Below, in pieces: positions 60,536 to 64,000 of a stretch of DNA of 64,000 nt (the first letter of the stretch is position 1; every line of letters starts with the position of its first letter). The notes below the pieces were generated by a model. The model saw nothing but the letters and a program-made list of their open reading frames with translations, had not been told where the DNA came from and made no database searches. Origin of the DNA: DATKMS01 sp035541735 (GTDB taxonomy: Bacteria; Desulfobacterota; Binatia; HRBIN30); contig DATKMS010000266.1 of assembly GCA_035541735.1 (NCBI GenBank), positions 49,479 to 113,478 on the forward strand. Direction: 5' to 3'. The position numbers and the translations under genes are program-made.

Positions 60536-61246
60536 GTGAGGAAGATCCAGTGCGAAGTATGTCCGGTTCGAGGCCAAGCCACCATCTGCAATTTGCCCGC
60601 CGATGCGATGGAGGACTTCAAGGCTGCGAGCGTGACCGCCATCTACAAACCGCGCCAGGTGGTGTTCAACGAGGGCAACCCGTCCACCGGCCTCTATCTG
60701 ATTTGCCATGGTTCCGTGCGGCTTTACCACTCCGACCGTTTCGGTCGCGAGCACATCCTTGAGGTCGCGGGCCCCGGCGCGGTGCTGGGCGAGCTGCCGG
60801 TGGACAACAACCAGCCGGTCTCGGTATCTGCGGAGTCGATCACCGATTCGCAGCTCTGCTTTCTGCCGCGCGAGCGCCTCGGACAGTTTCTGCAGCGCTA
60901 CCCCGAGAGCGGGGTGCGTTTGATCGGGGCGCTCAGCAACGAGTTGGCCGCCGCGCGGCGCAAGGTGCGTGACTTGGCCCTCAAGGGCGCGGAGAGCCGG
61001 TTGGCCGACCTGCTGCTGCAGCTGGCACGCGCGGCCGGCAACAACCCCGCGGCAGGGCAGCGTTTACGCCTCTCGTACACGCGCCGCGAGCTCGCCGATA
61101 TGATCGGCGTGTCCACCGAAACTGCCATCCGTCTCCTCGCCAAGCTCAAGCAGAAGCGCATCGTCAGTATCGATCGCCGCGATGTCGTGATCGCCGATGT
61201 CGAACGGCTCACGCAAGTGGCGAACTACGACGACGCTCTCGCCTGA
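60536..61246 (+). CDS. Crp/Fnr-family transcriptional regulator
   Basis: 236-residue regulator with an N-terminal cyclic-nucleotide-binding fold (VVFNEGNPSTGLYLICHGSV, residues about 40-60, EVAGPGAVLGELPVDN) and a C-terminal HTH (YTRRELADMIGVSTETAIRL). The N-terminus has Cys6, Cys9 and Cys17 (CEVCPVRGQATIC), a spacing comparable to FNR-type iron-sulfur ligands, so it may sense oxygen or redox state. GTG start at 60536 follows a GGAGGT ribosome site. Lies 146 nt after the selenoprotein gene and may regulate it. Confidence 0.85.
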   Translation: MRKIQCEVCPVRGQATICNLPADAMEDFKAASVTAIYKPRQVVFNEGNPSTGLYLICHGSVRLYHSDRFGREHILEVAGPGAVLGELPVDNNQPVSVSAESITDSQLCFLPRERLGQFLQRYPESGVRLIGALSNELAAARRKVRDLALKGAESRLADLLLQLARAAGNNPAAGQRLRLSYTRRELADMIGVSTETAIRLLAKLKQKRIVSIDRRDVVIADVERLTQVANYDDALA

Positions 61247-61266
61247 ATCCAGCTCCACATGAAACC

Positions 61267-61290
61267 GGCGCCCGGCCGTGCGCGGGCGCC
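61267..61290 (+). terminator. GC-rich hairpin after the Crp/Fnr gene
   Basis: Perfect 8-bp inverted repeat GGCGCCCG/CGGGCGCC with an 8-nt loop, 20 nt after the regulator's stop. There is no T-run, so Rho-independent termination is only suggested by position. Confidence 0.4.
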
Positions 61291-61399
61291 GCGGAAAGGC
61301 ATCGAGATGATATATCGGGACCAGGATTATGATCTATGTCATTGTCGCAGATGACCTGCCGTGGCACGTGTCACCAGGCCACAGACAGAGGGGATCGGC

Positions 61400-62053
61400 A
61401 TGCGTGAAAGCGTCATTGTATTCGGCGCCCACCCAGACGACAGCGAGATCGGAGCGGGCGGGGCGATCGCCGCCTATGCGCGGAGCGGCCATCGTGTTGT
61501 AATGGTCAACGTGCGCGTACCCGGTGGACCCGACGACGCCGTGCACCACGATCGCGAACGCCGCCGCGCCGAGGCCGATCGCGCCGCGCGCGCGCTGGGT
61601 GCGGAGCTGTTCAGTTTCGGTCTGGCGCGCGACGGCATCCAGCCGAACGCGCGTCTGGTCACCGCCATCGATCAGCTTCTCGACGATGTGCAGCCGACCA
61701 TCGTCTTCACCCACTGGCTGGGGGATAGCCATCCCGAGCATGTGGCGTTGTCGCGCGCCGTGCTCGCAGCAACGCGGCGCAACGGCTGTTCGCTCTACAT
61801 GTATGAGGCGACGATCCCGGGCGGTATCAGTGCCGACGCCTTCCGCCCACAGAAGTTCATCGACATCAGCGACACCATCGAGCACAAGATGGCGAGTCTG
61901 GAGTGCTACGAGACACAACTGGAGCGCTACGGCCAGGGGTGGCTCGAGGCGATCCGCGGCCGCGCCGCACACCGCGGCTTCCAGATCGGCCGGCGCTACG
62001 CAGAAGCGTTCGAAGTGGTAAAGGACGTGGCGCCGATTCCCGAGGTGCACTGA
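61400..62053 (+). CDS. LmbE/PIG-L family N-acetyl deacetylase
   Basis: 217-residue zinc enzyme that removes acetyl groups from N-acetyl sugars or similar. Signature VFGAHPDDSEIGAGGAIA near the N-terminus and the His-rich zinc loop WLGDSHPEHVALSRAVLA are present. ATG at 61400 has an AGAGGGGAT ribosome site; upstream in-frame extension to 61361 is not used. The E1 alpha gene begins 2 nt after the stop. The substrate (glycolipid, mycothiol-like or antibiotic intermediate) is unknown. Confidence 0.85.
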   Translation: MRESVIVFGAHPDDSEIGAGGAIAAYARSGHRVVMVNVRVPGGPDDAVHHDRERRRAEADRAARALGAELFSFGLARDGIQPNARLVTAIDQLLDDVQPTIVFTHWLGDSHPEHVALSRAVLAATRRNGCSLYMYEATIPGGISADAFRPQKFIDISDTIEHKMASLECYETQLERYGQGWLEAIRGRAAHRGFQIGRRYAEAFEVVKDVAPIPEVH

Positions 62054-62055
62054 GC

Positions 62056-63051
62056 GTGGGTGCCGCAACGACAGTGCCGCTCAGCGCGGTTGAGGCGCGC
62101 CGCGTGCTCTTCCAGTTGACGCTGATCCGCGCCTTCGAGGAGCGGGTGCTGAAGCTGGTGAGTGACGGTAGCATCCGCGGCACCACGCACCCGTATGTTG
62201 GCCAGGAAGCCGTCGCGGTCGGAGCGTGTCTCGCACTCCGCCCCGACGATTGGGTGATCAGCACGCATCGCGGGCACGGCCATCTGCTGGCCAAGGGGGG
62301 CGATGCCAATCGGCTCATGGCGGAGCTGTTCGGCAAGGCGACCGGCTACGGCGGCGGCAAGGGCGGCACGCAGCACATGGCCGACTATGCCGTCGGCCAC
62401 CTGGGATCCAACGGCATCACCGGCGGCGGCATCCCCATCGGCACCGGGGCGGCGCTGTCGGCGCACATGCGGCGCACGGGGCAGGTCGTAGCGATCTTCT
62501 TCGGCGACGGCGCCGTCAACCAGGGCACGTTTCACGAGTCCCTGAATCTCGCTGCCCTGTGGCGGTTGCCGGCGGTGTACGTGTGCGAGAACAACTTGTA
62601 CGCCATGTCGACATCCGTGCGTGAGGCGTGCGCCATCGAGCACATCGCCGAGCGCGCCGCCGCCTACGGGATGCCCGGCGTGCAGGTCGATGGCATGGAC
62701 GTCCTGGCAGTGGCCGCGACGGTGCGCAGTGCCGTCGAGCGCGCTCGCGCCGGCCGCGGTCCGAGCTTGATCGAGTGCAAGACGTACCGCTTCCTCGGCC
62801 ACTCGAAGAGTGACCAGCGCGTCTACCGGAGCCGCGAAGAGGAGGCCACGTGGCGGGAGCGCGACCCCATCACCCGCTTCCGGACAAGGCTGCTGGAGCA
62901 CGATCTGGCAAGCGCGGCGGAGCTCGACGCGGTTGCGCGCGACGCCATCGCCGCGGTGGACGCTGCCGTCGAGTTCGCACGCACGAGCCCATTCCCCGCC
63001 CCCGACGCCCTCACGGCCGGTTTGTTTGCGGACGACGCATGCGCGAGCTGA
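62056..63051 (+). CDS. Thiamine-diphosphate 2-oxoacid dehydrogenase E1 alpha subunit (pyruvate/acetoin/branched-chain type)
   Basis: 331-residue subunit. TPP-binding motif GDGAVNQGTFHESLNLA and the ENNLYAMSTSV block are intact, with YGGGKGGTQHMADYAVGHLG in front; the regulatory phosphorylation-site loop region YRFLGHSKSDQ is present. GTG start at 62056 is 2 nt after the LmbE stop. Typical E1 alpha length. It works with the E1 beta subunit that follows. Acetoin dehydrogenase and pyruvate dehydrogenase subunits cannot be separated by sequence alone here. Confidence 0.85.
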   Translation: MGAATTVPLSAVEARRVLFQLTLIRAFEERVLKLVSDGSIRGTTHPYVGQEAVAVGACLALRPDDWVISTHRGHGHLLAKGGDANRLMAELFGKATGYGGGKGGTQHMADYAVGHLGSNGITGGGIPIGTGAALSAHMRRTGQVVAIFFGDGAVNQGTFHESLNLAALWRLPAVYVCENNLYAMSTSVREACAIEHIAERAAAYGMPGVQVDGMDVLAVAATVRSAVERARAGRGPSLIECKTYRFLGHSKSDQRVYRSREEEATWRERDPITRFRTRLLEHDLASAAELDAVARDAIAAVDAAVEFARTSPFPAPDALTAGLFADDACAS

Positions 63052-64000
63052 CGTACTGGCAGGCGTTGCAGGAAGCGTTGCGCGAGGAGATGCAACGCGA
63101 CCCGGCCGTGTTCTTGATGGGCGAGGACATCGGCGCATACGGCGGCGCCTTCGGCGTGACGCGCGGTCTGCTGGCCGAGTTCGGTGCTGAACGCGTGCGC
63201 TGTACGCCGATCTCCGAAGCGTCCATCGTCGGCGCCGCCATCGGCGCGGCACTCACCGGGATGCGGCCGGTTGTCGAGATCATGTTCATGGATTTCCTCA
63301 CCCTGGCCATGGACCAGCTCGCCAACCACGCCGCCAAGGTCCGTTACATGTACGGCCCGCAGGTGCGCGTGCCGCTGGTGCTGCGCACACCGGCCGGTGG
63401 CGGGCGGTGCTACGGCGCGACGCATTCGCAGAGCCTCGAAGCCTGGTTCCTGCACGTCCCCGGCGTGAAGGTGATCGCGCCGGCCACCCCAGCCGATGCC
63501 AAGGCCTTGCTGCGAGCGGCGATCCGTGACGATAACCCCGTGTTGTGTGTCGAGCACAAGCTCCTCTACGCCACCACCGGACCGGTGCCCGACGACGGGG
63601 AGCTCGGCGGCATCGGCCGCGCCGTGGTGCGACGTCCCGGACGTGATGTGACCCTCGTCGCCTATTCGTACTATGTCGGTGTGGCGCTGGAAGCAGCGCA
63701 GCAGCTTGCAGGCGATGGCATCGAAGCGGAGGTGCTCGATCTGCGCAGCTTGGTACCGATGGATAGCGACGCGATCCTCGCTTCGGTCCGCAAGACCGGC
63801 CGTTTGGTGTGCGTCGAAGAAGGCACGCGCACCGGCGGGGTGGGCGCCGAGATTGCCGCACGCGTCGCCGAGGATGCCTACGAGTATCTCGATGCGCCGA
63901 TTCGGCGCGTCGCTGCTGCCGACGTCCCAATCCCGTTCAGCCCTGCGCTCGAACCGCTGGCCTTGCCGCAGTCTGGGGATATTGTGGGGGCGGTGCGACG
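63039..64000 (+). CDS. Thiamine-diphosphate 2-oxoacid dehydrogenase E1 beta subunit (partial, runs off the window)
   Basis: About 320 residues visible with no stop before the window edge; the usual length is about 325, so only a few residues are missing. Starts RELTYWQALQEALREEMQRD with GEDIGAYGGAFGVTRGL, and continues PISEASIVGAAIGAALTGMR, VPLVLRTPAGGG and THSQSLEAWFLHVPGVKVIA, all E1 beta features. ATG at 63039 overlaps the E1 alpha stop by 13 nt in another frame. E2 and E3 genes presumably follow outside the window. Confidence 0.85.
   Translation, partial: MRELTYWQALQEALREEMQRDPAVFLMGEDIGAYGGAFGVTRGLLAEFGAERVRCTPISEASIVGAAIGAALTGMRPVVEIMFMDFLTLAMDQLANHAAKVRYMYGPQVRVPLVLRTPAGGGRCYGATHSQSLEAWFLHVPGVKVIAPATPADAKALLRAAIRDDNPVLCVEHKLLYATTGPVPDDGELGGIGRAVVRRPGRDVTLVAYSYYVGVALEAAQQLAGDGIEAEVLDLRSLVPMDSDAILASVRKTGRLVCVEEGTRTGGVGAEIAARVAEDAYEYLDAPIRRVAAADVPIPFSPALEPLALPQSGDIVGAVR

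Overview
The window is GC-rich (clearly above 60% by eye) bacterial DNA with dense coding. A Gram-negative (diderm) host is implied by lipid A/LPS genes: an LpxL-type acyltransferase, a DUF374 acyltransferase, Kdo hydroxylase, a family-9 heptosyltransferase, and a Wzm/Wzt-type ABC exporter. IPTL-CTERM and dockerin-like secreted proteins, an octaheme cytochrome, paired P450/ferredoxin genes and a likely selenoprotein suggest an uncultured deltaproteobacterial- or Binatota-like lineage. That placement is inference, not proof.

Layout. 1-5.9 kb: a co-directional lipid operon (ketoreductase, AcpXL-type ACP, dehydratase, two ketosynthases of which the second lacks the catalytic Cys, and an AcpS-acyltransferase fusion) that looks like a dedicated acyl-chain assembly line for lipid A. 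6-9.6 kb: DUF374 acyltransferase and Kdo hydroxylase on the minus strand, heptosyltransferase and GT4 on the plus strand (lipid A/core). 9.8-13.5 kb: a large two-cyclase-domain ATPase/TPR protein. 13.5-19.6 kb: an isoprenoid-flavoured minus-strand cluster (polyprenyl diphosphate synthase, unknown protein, phytoene-desaturase-like flavoprotein, saccharopine-dehydrogenase-like reductase) ending next to an acetoacetate-decarboxylase-like gene. 19.6-20.0 kb: two coupled tiny membrane proteins with an AT-rich upstream patch.

20-42 kb is a surface-glycan island: PAP2 phosphatase, GT39, several GT4, GT2 and GT87 enzymes, Wzm/Wzt, a five-blade-propeller enzyme, an MsbA-like exporter with a ParB/sulfiredoxin-like N-terminus, and small membrane proteins. 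It contains a decayed membrane-protein gene, a shortened GT87 gene, an HAO-like octaheme cytochrome and, just upstream of the last, the 3' relic of a second cytochrome copy, so this island has rearranged repeatedly.

42-53 kb: a quinone oxidoreductase, a large secreted beta-helix protein, a frameshifted and an intact ferredoxin, then an operon tetR-maoC-P450-P450-ferredoxin with an operator-like inverted repeat, an enoyl-CoA hydratase, a Gfo/Idh/MocA oxidoreductase and a VOC protein. 53-56 kb: an ABC-F ATPase and small proteins. 56-58 kb: a lower-GC pair (DUF707 protein, UDP-galactopyranose mutase) resembling a transferred insert. 58.4-64 kb: SDR, a thioredoxin-fold selenoprotein (in-frame TGA followed by a SECIS-like hairpin), a Crp/Fnr regulator, a LmbE deacetylase, and the E1 alpha and (cut by the window edge) E1 beta subunits of a TPP-dependent 2-oxoacid dehydrogenase.

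No rRNA, tRNA, CRISPR array, transposase or integrase was recognised.
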